Source of the DNA: Salinibacterium sp.
GTDB lineage: Bacteria > Actinomycetota > Actinomycetes > Actinomycetales > Microbacteriaceae
Length of the DNA stretch: 64,000 nt
NCBI GenBank assembly: GCA_015234465.1
Contig: JADGNA010000019.1
Location: 1 to 64,000, forward strand
Reading direction: 5' to 3'
Part shown: piece by piece, positions 1-9,978 of the stretch
Position numbering within the stretch: the stretch's first letter is position 1
Layout of the letters: every line of letters begins with the position of its first letter
Notes under the pieces: generated by a model
Told to the model about the DNA's origin: nothing
The model's database searches: none
What the model saw: the letters and a program-made list of their open reading frames with translations, nothing else
Position numbers and translations under genes: made by a program

Positions 1-1790
1 ACCTCGACGCGGCCCACCATCTTCATGCGCTTCTTGCCCTCCTTCTGCTTCTCGAGGAGCTTGCGCTTTCGGGTGATGTCACCGCCGTAGCACTTCGCCA
101 GCACGTCCTTTCGCATCGCCCGGATGCTCTCGCGGGCGATGATGCGCGCGCCGATGGCGGCCTGGATGGGCACCTCGAACTGCTGCCGCGGAATCAGCTC
201 GCGAAGGCGGCCCGTCATGAGCACGCCATAGGCGTAGGCCTTCTCCCGGTGCACGATCGCGCTGAAGGCGTCGACCTGCTCGCCCTGCAGCAGGATGTCG
301 ACCTTGACGAGGTCAGCCTCCTGCTCCCCCGCGGGCTCGTAGTCGAGGCTCGCGTAACCGGCCGTCTTGCTCTTCAGCTGGTCGAAGAAGTCGAAGACGA
401 TCTCGCCGAGCGGGATCGTGTACTTGATCTCGACGCGGTCCTCGCCGAGGTAATCCATGCCGATGAGCGAACCGCGACGGCTCTGGCAGAGCTCCATGAT
501 GACGCCGACGTAGTCCTTGGGTGCGAGGATCGCCGCCTTCACGACCGGCTCTCGCACGCTCTGGATCTTGCCGACCGGGAACTCACTCGGGTTCGTGACC
601 GTGACGGTCTTCTTGTCGTCGGTCGTGACCTCGTAGATCACGCTCGGCGCCGTCGTGATGATGTCGAGGTCGAACTCGCGGCGCAGTCGCTCCGTGATGA
701 TCTCGAGGTGCAGCAGGCCGAGGAAGCCGCAGCGGAAACCGAAGCCGAGGGCGACGGATGTCTCGGGCTCGTATTTGAGCGCGGCATCCGACAGCTTCAG
801 CTTGTCGAGCGCCTCACGCAGCACCGGATAGTCGCTCCCGTCGATCGGGTAGAGCCCCGAGAAGACCATTGGCAGGGGCTCGGTGTAGCCCGGCAGTGCC
901 TCGGTCGCCGGCTTGGCGGCCGTCGTCACCGTGTCACCGACCTTGGACTGCCGCACATCCTTCACGCCCGTGATGATGTAGCCCACCTCGCCCACGCCGA
1001 GGCCCTTGCTGGGGATCGGCTCGGGCGAGCTCACGCCGATCTCGAGCACCTCGTGCGTTGCACGGGTCGACATCATCTGGATCTTCTCGCGCGGGTGCAG
1101 GTTGCCGTCGATCATTCGCACGTAGGTGACAACACCGCGGTAGCTGTCGTAGACCGAGTCGAAGATCATCGCGCGAGCGGGAGCATCCTTGACACCCTTG
1201 GGCGCGGGGATGAGTTCCGTGACGCGGTCGAGGAGCTCGGGCACGCCGACACCCGTCTTGCCCGAGACGCGCAACACTTCATCAGGCGACCCGCCGATGA
1301 GCCCCGCCAGCTCGTTCGCGTACTTCTCGGGGTCGGCCGCAGGCAGGTCGATCTTGTTGAGGACCGGGATGATCGTGAGGTCGTTCTCGAGGGCGAGATA
1401 CAGGTTCGCGAGGGTCTGCGCCTCGATGCCCTGGGCAGCGTCGACCAGCAGGATGGCGCCCTCACAGGCCGCGAGGCTGCGCGACACCTCGTAGGTGAAG
1501 TCGACGTGGCCTGGGGTGTCGATCATGTTGAGCGCGTAGGACTGGCCATCGAGTGCCCACGGCATCCGCACCGCCTGGCTCTTGATCGTGATGCCGCGCT
1601 CGCGCTCGATGTCCATGCGGTCGAGGTACTGGGCGCGCATGTCACGGTCGGCGACGACGCCGGTCTCCTGCAGCATGCGGTCGGCCAGGGTCGACTTGCC
1701 GTGGTCGATGTGCGCGATGATGCAGAAGTTGCGAATGAAGGCGGGGTCGGTCGACGCCGGCTGGAGGGCCTTCTGGGCTTTGGGACTCAC
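1..1790 (-). CDS. lepA: Elongation factor 4 (LepA), 3' end cut by window edge
   Basis: Translational GTPase that binds the ribosome and back-translocates or remodels stalled complexes. About 596 codons are visible; actinobacterial LepA is slightly over 600 residues, so only the extreme C-terminus lies beyond position 1. The N-terminus carries the P-loop [13 protein letters not shown] and, further on, the G3 segment IDTPGH. The start is taken as GTG at 1790 because AGAGGAA lies about five bases upstream and the family's N-terminal region follows directly. The gene is divergent from rpsT, the usual actinobacterial neighbour. Identification is secure. Confidence 0.97.
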   Translation of the reverse strand, partial: MSPKAQKALQPASTDPAFIRNFCIIAHIDHGKSTLADRMLQETGVVADRDMRAQYLDRMDIERERGITIKSQAVRMPWALDGQSYALNMIDTPGHVDFTYEVSRSLAACEGAILLVDAAQGIEAQTLANLYLALENDLTIIPVLNKIDLPAADPEKYANELAGLIGGSPDEVLRVSGKTGVGVPELLDRVTELIPAPKGVKDAPARAMIFDSVYDSYRGVVTYVRMIDGNLHPREKIQMMSTRATHEVLEIGVSSPEPIPSKGLGVGEVGYIITGVKDVRQSKVGDTVTTAAKPATEALPGYTEPLPMVFSGLYPIDGSDYPVLREALDKLKLSDAALKYEPETSVALGFGFRCGFLGLLHLEIITERLRREFDLDIITTAPSVIYEVTTDDKKTVTVTNPSEFPVGKIQSVREPVVKAAILAPKDYVGVIMELCQSRRGSLIGMDYLGEDRVEIKYTIPLGEIVFDFFDQLKSKTAGYASLDYEPAGEQEADLVKVDILLQGEQVDAFSAIVHREKAYAYGVLMTGRLRELIPRQQFEVPIQAAIGARIIARESIRAMRKDVLAKCYGGDITRKRKLLEKQKEGKKRMKMVGRVE

Positions 1791-1905
1791 GCGTTCCTCT
1801 GTGACTGGGTCGGCGCCGCGGACGCGGCACGAAGATGGACGCCACGATTGTCCCATGACGAGGGCCGGCACTCGAATCCCGCCCCACCCCGACACGGCAA
1901 TCGAA

Positions 1906-1935
1906 TTGTCGAATCGCCCCGCACACTGGTAAAGT
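1906..1935 (+). promoter_or_regulatory. Predicted rpsT promoter
   Basis: TTGTCG (1906-1911), an 18-base spacer, then TAAAGT (1930-1935), a good sigma-70-type match. A start near 1942 would give rpsT a leader of about 130 bases. The rest of the lepA-rpsT intergenic region (1791-2073) shows no other feature I can support. Confidence 0.5.
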
Positions 1936-2073
1936 TGCCTGTTGGCTTGCGCACCGCGTTCATCCCCCACGATTCACCCGGTGCGAACTGCAGCCCCGCC
2001 ACCGCTCGTTGCCCTCTACAACGGCGCTGGGAATGGCTGCCACACACCGTCCGGAACAACAGAAAGAACTACC

Positions 2074-2334
2074 TTGGCAAACATCAAGTCGCAGCTGAAG
2101 CGCATCCTCACCAACAAGAAGGCGACGGAGCGCAACAAGGCCGTCAAGAGCGAGCTCAAGACCGCCGTGCGCGCCACGCGCACCGCGATCGCCGCCGGCG
2201 ACAAGGAAGCCGCCACCACCGCGCTCCAGCTCGCCAGCAAGAAGCTCGACAAGGCCGTGAGCAAGGGCGTCATCCACAAGAACCAGGCCGCCAACAAGAA
2301 GTCGGCGATCGCCAAGCAGGTTGCAGCGCTCTAA
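2074..2334 (+). CDS. rpsT: 30S ribosomal protein S20
   Basis: Primary 16S rRNA-binding protein of the small subunit, 86 residues, the normal S20 length. The Lys/Ala-rich helical sequence beginning [20 protein letters not shown] is characteristic. The reading frame stays open upstream, but the family N-terminus begins at TTG 2074, preceded by AGAAAGA. It stands alone on the plus strand between minus-strand lepA and holA, as in other actinobacteria. A strong terminator follows the stop codon. Rare TTG initiation and a long leader suggest translational control, which is inference. Confidence 0.95.
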   Translation: MANIKSQLKRILTNKKATERNKAVKSELKTAVRATRTAIAAGDKEAATTALQLASKKLDKAVSKGVIHKNQAANKKSAIAKQVAAL

Positions 2335-2350
2335 GCAGCAGAAACTCACA

Positions 2351-2381
2351 CGCCCCGTCTCGCATCGCGAGGCGGGGCGTT
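2351..2381 (+). terminator. Rho-independent terminator of rpsT, possibly bidirectional
   Basis: A 13-bp stem with one G.U pair (2351-2363 with 2367-2379) closes a 3-base ATC loop 16 bases after the rpsT stop, followed by a short T stretch. It lies between convergent rpsT and holA and may stop transcription from both sides. Confidence 0.75.
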
Positions 2382-2411
2382 CTGCATTCCGCGCGCGCCC
2401 GGCGTGCGCGC

Positions 2412-3449
2412 TCAGGCGCCACGGGAGGCGATGACGCCGACCATGCGCTCGAGCGCGAAGACGGGGTCGCGCTCGGCGCCCTTGACCGCGGCATCCGTCT
2501 CGGCGAGCACCTCGATGCAGCGGCCGAGACCATCGCCGCTCCAGCCCTGCAGATCGCGCTTGGCACGGTCGACCTGCCACGGCGCCATCCCCAGCTGCTG
2601 CGCGAGCTGGCCCGAGCCTCCCCTCGCACCCGAGACCTTGGCCATCGTGCGGAGCTTCATTGCGAAGGCTGCGACGAGCGGCACGGGATCGGCACCGGAT
2701 GCCAGCGCGTGGCGCAGCATGACGAGGGCCTCCCCGTGGCGGCCCGCGATCGCGACATCCGCGACCTTGAACGCCGTCGTCTCGACCCGGCCCGAGTAGT
2801 ACTTCTCCACCGTCGCCTCGGTGATCTCAGCGCTCGAATCCGAGATGAGCTGCTGGCAGGCGGACGCGAGTTCCGCAATATCGTCGGCGAACGCGGCAAC
2901 GAGCGCGCGGATGGCGCCAGCCGTGGCCCGGCGCCCCGCGACCTTGAACTCGGCGACGGCGAAGTCTGCCTTCTCTGACTCCTTCTTGAGTTCTGTGCAG
3001 ACGACCTCGATCCCGCCGCCAGTGCCACTGCGAATGGCATCGAGCAGCTTCTTGCCACGCACGCCGCCCGCGTGCCGCAGCACAAGGTAGGTGCCTTCGG
3101 CGGGGTCCTCCAGGTACGAGACGGCCTCGGCGATGAAGGCATCCGTGCACTTCTCGACGCCCGTCACGCGGATCATGCGAGGCTCGCCGAAGAGCGATGG
3201 GCTTGCGACCGTGAGGAGCTGCCCCGGCGCATAGCCGGCCGCGTCGATATCGCTCACCTCAAGGCTCGGGTCCTCGGTCTTGAGCGTGTCGCGGAGCATC
3301 CGGATGGCACGGTCAGCGAGGAAACCCTCCGTGCCCGACACGAGCACGATTGGGGCCGGGCGCACCTTCGACCAGTCCAGTTGCGGGATGGCGACCGACG
3401 ATTTCGCGCTTCGCGCTGCGGGCCTTGCTGCCACGGTGCTCCTACTCAC
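2412..3449 (-). CDS. holA: DNA polymerase III subunit delta
   Basis: Clamp-loader subunit that opens the beta sliding clamp. At 345 residues it has the usual HolA length. The sequence has the delta N-terminal region (PAPIVLVSGTEGFLADRAIR), a middle AAA-like part and the C-terminal collar region (GDPVPLV-like segment, then AQQLGMAPWQVDRAKRDLQ). It follows comEC on the minus strand and converges on rpsT, the standard actinobacterial order comEA-comEC-holA-rpsT. The first residues are low in complexity and the start at 3449 is not certain. Confidence 0.93.
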   Translation of the reverse strand: MSRSTVAARPAARSAKSSVAIPQLDWSKVRPAPIVLVSGTEGFLADRAIRMLRDTLKTEDPSLEVSDIDAAGYAPGQLLTVASPSLFGEPRMIRVTGVEKCTDAFIAEAVSYLEDPAEGTYLVLRHAGGVRGKKLLDAIRSGTGGGIEVVCTELKKESEKADFAVAEFKVAGRRATAGAIRALVAAFADDIAELASACQQLISDSSAEITEATVEKYYSGRVETTAFKVADVAIAGRHGEALVMLRHALASGADPVPLVAAFAMKLRTMAKVSGARGGSGQLAQQLGMAPWQVDRAKRDLQGWSGDGLGRCIEVLAETDAAVKGAERDPVFALERMVGVIASRGA

Positions 3450-3499
3450 TCAAGGTCGCCCGAGGCACGAGACTCGGTCTCGCGACGACGAATAACAGC

Positions 3500-5854
3500 C
3501 TAGTGTCGGGCGGCGACATCCTCGTCTGGACCCGACGCAGGTGCCACCTGTCCGGACTCGCTCCACACCCCGATCCTGCCGTCGTGCAGCGCCCACGCGA
3601 GCACGAGACCGTGCTGATCGGTGCGCGCCACGGCCGTGCCGAGGCGGCCGAGGAGCGACAGGATGCTCGGGGTCGGGTGCCCGTAGGTGTTGTCGGCTCC
3701 GACCCCGATGACCCCGATGGTGGCGGGAACGGACTCGTAGAGGCGTTCGTACTGGTCGGCGGAGCCGTGGTGCGACACCTTGACGATGTCAACACCGCCC
3801 AAGGCACTCAACTGCGAACGGGCGCCTGCGAGCATCCGGAGCTGTGCCTCGCGTCCGAGGTCACCAAGCAGGAGCGTGCTCAGACACTGGCACGCGCGCC
3901 CGTCCACCGCGAGCACGACGCTCGCATCGTTGCCGGGCGGCATGGCAGGCGTCCGCGCCGGCCACAGGACCGTCCAGCGCAGTCGTCCGAGCTCGCCCGC
4001 GAGGCCGCCTGTGGCCGGGACAAGGTGGGCGCCCGCATCAGCGAGGACTTGAAGCATCCGCTCGTCCTCTGGCGAAGCTGGCGGGCCCGCAACGACGGTG
4101 CCGACCCTGCCGACGACGGCATCAACGCCGCCCACATGGTCGAGGTCGAAATGCGAGAGCACCAGAATGTCGATGTGGGAGATGCCGAGCCGTGCGAGGC
4201 AGGTGTCGAGCGCGGCGGCGGCGGGGCCCGCATCGACCAGCATGACGGTGTCGCTGTCGCGGAGGAGCTGGGCATCGCCCTGCCCCACGTCGCACGCTGC
4301 GAACTGCCACTCCGCCGGAGTGTGGAGGGCCACGCGGATCCGGTCGCCGGCGACGAGGCCGCCCGCGATGACGAGCACACCGCACAGCCCGAGGGTCCAC
4401 CAACGCCTCCTCCGCGCGAGCGTCACGCCAAGGCCGAGCACCGTCAGCGCGGCCGCGAGCCCGAAACCGAGTGCGCCCTCCGCCCACGGGAGCTGGGCAC
4501 CGGGGAGGCCGCTGAAGAACGCGGCCACGGCGGCAATCCAGGCGGACGGAAGCCATGCGATCCACGCGATCGCCCCGGCGGCCCAGGGAGCAAGGGGATT
4601 GACCACGCAGGCAACGAGCCCCAGCACCGTCGCTGCTGGCGCCGCGGGCCCCGCGAGAAGGTTGGCGAGCACGCCGTAGCTGGGAATCGAAGGCGCGAGC
4701 AGGATGATGACCGGCTGGCAGGCGAGCTGCGCGGCAAGGGGCACGGCAATCACGGCGGCAAGCGGCGCCGGAAGCACGGTGGCCATGCGCGCCGCGAGGG
4801 GCCCGGCGAGCACGAGGAGGCCCGCCGTCGCGAGTACTGAGAGGACGAAGCCATAACTGCGCGCCAGCCAGGGATCGATCGCGAGCAGGACGAGCACGGC
4901 GAGGGCCAGCACCGGCACCCCGGCCGCCCCTCTCCCCCATGCCTTGGTCACGAGTACCGCGACAGCCATGGCGGAGGCGCGCATGACGCTCGGTTCCGGT
5001 GTCACGATGAGCACGAAGAGGGCGAGGGCCCCGAGGGAGGTGAGCACGCGCAGGCTCCGCGGAACCCGTAAAGCTGCGCCCAGCGCGAGGACCAGCCCGA
5101 CGACGATGGCGCAGTTCGCGCCGGAAACGGCGGTGAGGTGCGTCAGGGAGGAGGCCTTCATCTCTTCCTCCAACGCCTCCTCGACAGCGCTGGTGTCCCC
5201 GATCGCCAGGCCAGGGAGCAGTCCGGCCCCCGGCTGCGGCATCCCTGCCACGAGCATCCGGAACCCCTCCCGGAGTTCCCCCGCCCATGCGACCGGCCCC
5301 GACTGGACCTGCTCGACGGATGCCTGACCCCTCGCGAAGACGAGGAATGCCGACGCGTCGGCTGGCGAGGTCACGGCGAGTGTGCCCGAGACCGTGACGC
5401 GGTCTCCCACTTCGATCGGCTCCGCGACCGTCGCGAAGATCGTGACCGGCACGGCGGTGTTCATGCGCAGCCCCGCTCCTTCCACGTGATCGATTCGCGC
5501 ACCGAACCTTGCTGTTGTCGCCGGCTGCACGACCGCCTGCGTGGCGGTCGCCTCGAGCGTGATGTGGCGCGACTCCTCGGCGGCGGCGACGAGGTCGACA
5601 GGGCGTCGCCCGTCGACGGATGCCGCGGCGCTCGCCAGCAGGAGCGCCGACGCCGCCGAGGCCAACGCAAGTGTCGTGAGCACCCCGCGCCGCCGAGCTC
5701 GTGCGATGAGGAAGAGAAGGACGGCGAGGAGCGCAGCGACAAACGCCGCCGGAGCGGCGGCTCCCTCGACGCCGAGCAGGATGCCGACGACAAGCCAGGA
5801 GGCCGCGACGGGCACCGCGAGACGCAGGTCGAGCGGGGGACGTCGATCGCTCAT
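3500..5854 (-). CDS. comEC: ComEC/Rec2 competence channel protein
   Basis: Polytopic membrane protein of the DNA-uptake machinery that conducts single-stranded DNA. The order is two N-terminal membrane segments, a DUF4131-like soluble part to about residue 220, a multi-helix Competence domain (HLTAVSGANCAIVVGLVLAL onward) and a C-terminal metallo-beta-lactamase-like domain with CDVGQGDAQLL, SHFDLDHVGG and KVSHHGSADQYE. The metal-binding histidine/aspartate motif is intact, so the nuclease-like domain may be active. It lies 13 bp after comEA and is probably co-transcribed. Natural transformation cannot be inferred from these two genes alone, since pilus genes are not in this window. Confidence 0.94.
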   Translation of the reverse strand: MSDRRPPLDLRLAVPVAASWLVVGILLGVEGAAAPAAFVAALLAVLLFLIARARRRGVLTTLALASAASALLLASAAASVDGRRPVDLVAAAEESRHITLEATATQAVVQPATTARFGARIDHVEGAGLRMNTAVPVTIFATVAEPIEVGDRVTVSGTLAVTSPADASAFLVFARGQASVEQVQSGPVAWAGELREGFRMLVAGMPQPGAGLLPGLAIGDTSAVEEALEEEMKASSLTHLTAVSGANCAIVVGLVLALGAALRVPRSLRVLTSLGALALFVLIVTPEPSVMRASAMAVAVLVTKAWGRGAAGVPVLALAVLVLLAIDPWLARSYGFVLSVLATAGLLVLAGPLAARMATVLPAPLAAVIAVPLAAQLACQPVIILLAPSIPSYGVLANLLAGPAAPAATVLGLVACVVNPLAPWAAGAIAWIAWLPSAWIAAVAAFFSGLPGAQLPWAEGALGFGLAAALTVLGLGVTLARRRRWWTLGLCGVLVIAGGLVAGDRIRVALHTPAEWQFAACDVGQGDAQLLRDSDTVMLVDAGPAAAALDTCLARLGISHIDILVLSHFDLDHVGGVDAVVGRVGTVVAGPPASPEDERMLQVLADAGAHLVPATGGLAGELGRLRWTVLWPARTPAMPPGNDASVVLAVDGRACQCLSTLLLGDLGREAQLRMLAGARSQLSALGGVDIVKVSHHGSADQYERLYESVPATIGVIGVGADNTYGHPTPSILSLLGRLGTAVARTDQHGLVLAWALHDGRIGVWSESGQVAPASGPDEDVAARH

Positions 5855-5867
5855 TTCGGGCGGGCGG

Positions 5868-6494
5868 TCATACGGTCACGAGGCTCCGCATGCCTTCCAA
5901 CGTCTTCTCGCCGATTCCCGTGACGGCGAGCAGGTCGTCGACGCTGGAGAAGCGACCGTTGGCGTCGCGCCACGCGATGATGCGCGCCGCCATCGCCGGC
6001 CCCACCCGCGGCAGGGTCTCAAGCGTTGTCGCGTCGGCCGTGTTGATGTTGACTCGCCCGTCCCCGGCCGCTCCCGCGGCGCCGACAGGGTCGCCGGCGG
6101 CGCCGATCACGGGCACTGCGATCTGCTCTCCGTCGTCCACGAAGCGGGCCAGGTTGATGGCGCCACGATCGGCATCCGGCGCGAAGCCGCCCGCCGCCGC
6201 AATGGCATCCACCGCCCGCGACCCCTCCGGCAGCTCGAACAGGCCCGGGGCGGCAACGGCCCCGAGGACGTGGACGTAGATGCTCACGGCAGGAGCTTGG
6301 ATCGACGGGACATCCTGCCCGAGCGTGCCGGTCTCGCCCCTGGATCCCAGTGCCGAGACGAGGACCGCAACACCGAGCCCGAGAAGCAGCAGGATGACGG
6401 CCGCTCCCGCACCAACCCGCAGGCGCGCCGGCCCGGGTGCGGCCAGCATCGCTGCAGCCGCTGACGACATCCCTGAGGATCGCTGCGAGGCCAT
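5868..6494 (-). CDS. comEA: ComEA-like DNA-binding competence protein
   Basis: Membrane-anchored DNA receptor for transformation. The 208 residues comprise a single membrane segment (about 30-50), an SLBB-type beta-grasp domain (VSIYVHVLGAVAAPGLFELP region) and a C-terminal double helix-hairpin-helix domain (VNINTADATTLETLPRVGPA and VTGIGEKTLEGM). The two HhH motifs are the DNA-binding elements of the family. It is immediately upstream of comEC in the same direction. Position and domain order are typical of actinobacteria. Confidence 0.93.
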   Translation of the reverse strand: MASQRSSGMSSAAAAMLAAPGPARLRVGAGAAVILLLLGLGVAVLVSALGSRGETGTLGQDVPSIQAPAVSIYVHVLGAVAAPGLFELPEGSRAVDAIAAAGGFAPDADRGAINLARFVDDGEQIAVPVIGAAGDPVGAAGAAGDGRVNINTADATTLETLPRVGPAMAARIIAWRDANGRFSSVDDLLAVTGIGEKTLEGMRSLVTV

Positions 6495-6582
6495 GTCGGC
6501 ACGCTACGCACGCCGCCACCCACGGCGACGGCTCGGGGGATGCCCTGTGAAGGCAGACCGCGGCCGCGCGCCGTGGAGGACG

Positions 6583-9138
6583 CTACTTTTTGGTCGTGAT
6601 GCTCACGATCTTCGGCGCGCGCACGATCACGCGATCCACCTCGCGGTCGCCAAGGGCCCGCACCGCGCCAGCCGACGCGAGCGCGAGTGACTCGAGCTCG
6701 GCGGGATCGATCGTGGGGCTGACCTCAAGCTTGTCGCGCACCTTGCCGTCGACCTGCACGACCGCCGTCACCGACTGCTCGACGAGCAGCACGGGGTCAG
6801 GCTTGCGCCAGCCGTAGTGGGCCACCGAGCCCGTGTAGCCGAGCCGCTCCCACATGTCCTCAGCCGTGTAGGGAGCGAAGAGGCTGAGCCCGAGCGCAAC
6901 CGTCTCGGTCGCCTCGCGAACAGCGGGATCCGCCCCTCCGGCGCCGCCGTCGATCGCCTTCCGCGTCGCATTGACCAGTTCCATGAGCCGCGCGACGACG
7001 ACATTGAACTTGAAGGCCTCCGTCAGGCCGGGGGCGTCGGCGAGGAAGCGGTGCGTGACGCGCCGCAGCGACTCGTCCCCCGTCTTCCACTCGACATCCG
7101 GGGAGCTCGTCACGTCGCCCGCGAGGCGCCATGCTCGCGCGAGGAACTTCGCCGAACCGGCGGGCGAGACATCCGCCCAGTCGATGTCGTCCTCGGGCGG
7201 ACCGGCGAAGGCCATCGTGAGGCGCACCGCGTCGACGCCGTGCTCCTCGAGCTGCTCGCTCAGCTGCACGATGTTGCCCTTGGACTTGCTCATCGCCGAG
7301 CCGTCCATGAGCACCATGCCCTGGTTGAGCAGCGCCGAGAAGGGCTCCGTGAACGTGACGTAGCCGAGGTCGTAGAGCACCTTGGTGATGAAGCGTGCGT
7401 AGAGCAGGTGGAGGATCGCGTGGGTCACGCCACCGACGTACTGGTCGACGGGCGCCCACTTTTCTGCCTCGGCCGGGTCGAATGCCTGGCCGTCGTCCTT
7501 CGGGTTCAGGAAGCGCAGGAAGTACCAGGAGCTGTCGACGAAGGTGTCCATCGTGTCGGCGTCGCGACGCGCTGGCGATCCATCGATCGGATGCGGCACG
7601 TTGACCCAGTCCTCGGCCGCACCGAGCGGTGACGAGCCCTTGGGCTTGAGGTCGAGCCCCTCGGAGGGCGGCAGCACGACGGGCAACTGGTCCTCGGGAA
7701 CGGGGACCATCGAGCCGTCCTCCCCGTGAATGATCGGGATGGGCGTTCCCCAGTAGCGCTGGCGCGAGATCAGCCAGTCGCGCAGTCGGTAGTTGCGGGC
7801 CGAGCGTCCCGTGCCGGCGGCCTCGAGCTGCTCGATGACGCGCTTGATCGCGTTGGCCTTGCTCAAGCCGTCGAGCGGACCGGAGTTGATCATCCGCCCC
7901 TCGCCGCCGAGCGCCTCACCGGTGACGGCCGGGTCGACCGGTGCGAGATCGGGAAGTACCGGGTCGCCATTCTCGTCGGTCTCGATGACAGGGATCGCAC
8001 CGGTGACCGGTGCGTTGGTGTCGACGACGACGCGAACGGGCAGGCCGAACTTGAGTGCGAAGTCGAGGTCACGCTGGTCGTGGGCAGGAACGGCCATGAT
8101 GGCGCCCGTTCCGTAGTCCGAGAGCACGTAGTCGGCAGCCCAGATCGGCAGGCGCTCCCCGTTGACGGGGTTGATGGCGAAGCGGTCGAGGAAGACACCC
8201 GTCTTCTCACGGCCAGCATCCTGCCGGTCGATCTCGGACTTCTTCTGGACCTCGGAGAGGTAGCCGGCGAACTGCTGCTTGACCGTCTCGTTCGAGTCCG
8301 CGACGAGCTCTGCGGCGAGGTCGGAATCCGGGGCAACGACCATGAAGGTCGCGCCGTAGAGCGTGTCGGGGCGGGTCGTGAAGACGGAGACCTTTTCGCT
8401 CCTGCCCTCGATCTCGAAGTCGACCTCGGCACCGATCGATCGACCGATCCAGTTGCGCTGCATCGCGATGACCTTCGACGGCCAGTTGCCCTCGAGCTGG
8501 TTCAGGTCGTCGAGCAGGCGGTCGGCGTAGTCGGTGATCTTGAAGTACCACTGCGTGAGCTTCTTCTTCTCGGCCGCGGCGCCGCAGCGCTCGCACGTGC
8601 CGTCGACCACCTGCTCGTTCGCGAGCACGGTCTGGTCCTGCGGGCACCAGTTGACCCACGACGCCTTGCGGTACGCGAGGCCCTTCTCGTACATCTTGAG
8701 GAAGAGCCACTGGTTCCACTTGTAGTACTCGGGGTCGCTCGTGTGGATGACGCGGTCCCAGTCGAAGGACGCCGCGTAGAGCTTCATGCTGCGCTTCTGC
8801 TGGTCGATGTTCTGGTAGGTCCAGTCGCGCGGGTCGATGCCGCGCTTGATCGCCGCATTCTCAGCCGGCAGGCCGAAGGAATCCCAGCCGATCGGGTGGA
8901 GCACATTGAAGCCCTGCTGCCGCCAGTAGCGGGCGATCACATCGCCAAGGGCGTATGCCTCAGCGTGGCCCATGTGGAGGTCGCCGGAGGGGTACGGGAA
9001 CATGTCGAGCACGTACTTGCGCGGCTTGCTGTCGTCGCTCGAGGTGCGGAAGGGCTTGGTCTCCTCCCAGACGGCCTGCCACTTCGCCTGGATGGAGTGG
9101 AAGTCGTACTCGGTGCCGTCATCGTGCTGCTGGGCCAC
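6583..9138 (-). CDS. leuS: Leucyl-tRNA synthetase
   Basis: Class I aminoacyl-tRNA synthetase charging tRNA-Leu. At 851 residues it shows the HIGH-type signature HMGH within [19 protein letters not shown], a zinc-ribbon-like CxxC pair (TCERCG), the inserted editing domain, and the KMSKS-type motif as AMSKSKGN. The start is GTG at 9138 with a GAGAG sequence just upstream. It precedes comEA on the minus strand, as expected. All catalytic motifs look intact. Confidence 0.97.
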   Translation of the reverse strand: MAQQHDDGTEYDFHSIQAKWQAVWEETKPFRTSSDDSKPRKYVLDMFPYPSGDLHMGHAEAYALGDVIARYWRQQGFNVLHPIGWDSFGLPAENAAIKRGIDPRDWTYQNIDQQKRSMKLYAASFDWDRVIHTSDPEYYKWNQWLFLKMYEKGLAYRKASWVNWCPQDQTVLANEQVVDGTCERCGAAAEKKKLTQWYFKITDYADRLLDDLNQLEGNWPSKVIAMQRNWIGRSIGAEVDFEIEGRSEKVSVFTTRPDTLYGATFMVVAPDSDLAAELVADSNETVKQQFAGYLSEVQKKSEIDRQDAGREKTGVFLDRFAINPVNGERLPIWAADYVLSDYGTGAIMAVPAHDQRDLDFALKFGLPVRVVVDTNAPVTGAIPVIETDENGDPVLPDLAPVDPAVTGEALGGEGRMINSGPLDGLSKANAIKRVIEQLEAAGTGRSARNYRLRDWLISRQRYWGTPIPIIHGEDGSMVPVPEDQLPVVLPPSEGLDLKPKGSSPLGAAEDWVNVPHPIDGSPARRDADTMDTFVDSSWYFLRFLNPKDDGQAFDPAEAEKWAPVDQYVGGVTHAILHLLYARFITKVLYDLGYVTFTEPFSALLNQGMVLMDGSAMSKSKGNIVQLSEQLEEHGVDAVRLTMAFAGPPEDDIDWADVSPAGSAKFLARAWRLAGDVTSSPDVEWKTGDESLRRVTHRFLADAPGLTEAFKFNVVVARLMELVNATRKAIDGGAGGADPAVREATETVALGLSLFAPYTAEDMWERLGYTGSVAHYGWRKPDPVLLVEQSVTAVVQVDGKVRDKLEVSPTIDPAELESLALASAGAVRALGDREVDRVIVRAPKIVSITTKK

Positions 9139-9207
9139 AGGTGCTCTCTATTCGTTGCGTGATTCGGTGCAGACCTCCCAGATTAGCGAACTGGGCGCAC
9201 CCCCGAG

Positions 9208-9978
9208 CTACCCCTCGTCTGGCGCGACCGGCCGCAGCTGCGGCCAGCGGGGTGCGAGCCCGTCGCCCGAGGAGCGCCCGGTAAGCCGTCGTCCGACCCA
9301 GGGGCCGAGATACTCGCGTGCCCACGCTGCATCCGCGCGCGCCGCATCCAGCCGGCTGCGCCTGGGGAGCGGCTCGAGCGGTTCAGGCTCGACCATGTGA
9401 TCTTCGCGAAGGCGGGCCATGACACGCTTCGCCATGTTGATGTGACCCCGCGTCGACATGTGGAGCCGGTCGACATCCCACATGCGCGGGTCGTTGTACT
9501 CGTCGAAACGCCAGTAGTCGACGATGTGCGCACCGCGCTCGTCGGCGATCTCTCGGAGCAGTTCGTTGTAGATGGCCGTGCGCGGCCGGGTCTTGCGGAA
9601 GAACGCCGACTTGGCCGTGTCGAACCCCGTGAACAGCACGACCTCTGCGCCCGCGTCCCGGATGCGCGCTACCGCGTCGTCATAGACGGCCATGAGCGAA
9701 TCGATGTCGACGGAGGGGCGCAGGATGTCGTTGCCGCCCGCATAGATCGTGACCAGCGTCGGCGCCATCTCGATAGCGGGTTCGACCTGCTCCTGCGCCA
9801 CCTGGAGCAGCTTGCGTCCGCGGATCGCGAGGTTCGCATAGCTCGTGTCGGCATCCGTCGCCGCGAGGCGCGCTGCGAAGCGATCTGCCCAGCCCCTGAC
9901 GCCGTTCGGCAGGGTCGGGTCGGGGTCGCCGACGCCCTCCGTGAACGAGTCGCCCAGTGCCACGTATCGAATTGTCAC
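9208..9978 (-). CDS. SGNH/GDSL-family hydrolase
   Basis: Predicted esterase/lipase-type hydrolase of 256 residues. The block I motif VALGDSFTEGVGD carries the catalytic serine, block III is YAGGNDIL, and the C-terminal VDRLHMSTRGH supplies the Asp/His pair. No signal peptide is visible, so it is probably cytoplasmic. The GTG start at 9978 overlaps the pabB stop by 4 bp (GTGA), implying translational coupling. Its substrate is unknown. The final 50 residues are Arg-rich and not part of the SGNH core. Confidence 0.87.
   Translation of the reverse strand: MTIRYVALGDSFTEGVGDPDPTLPNGVRGWADRFAARLAATDADTSYANLAIRGRKLLQVAQEQVEPAIEMAPTLVTIYAGGNDILRPSVDIDSLMAVYDDAVARIRDAGAEVVLFTGFDTAKSAFFRKTRPRTAIYNELLREIADERGAHIVDYWRFDEYNDPRMWDVDRLHMSTRGHINMAKRVMARLREDHMVEPEPLEPLPRRSRLDAARADAAWAREYLGPWVGRRLTGRSSGDGLAPRWPQLRPVAPDEG

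Noticed and set aside
249-2978. A 909-codon open frame on the plus strand spanning lepA, rpsT and part of holA.
   Set aside because: It is antisense to lepA and holA, crosses rpsT in another frame, and has the Arg/His/Asp-rich composition typical of a GC-rich antisense frame with no recognisable domain.
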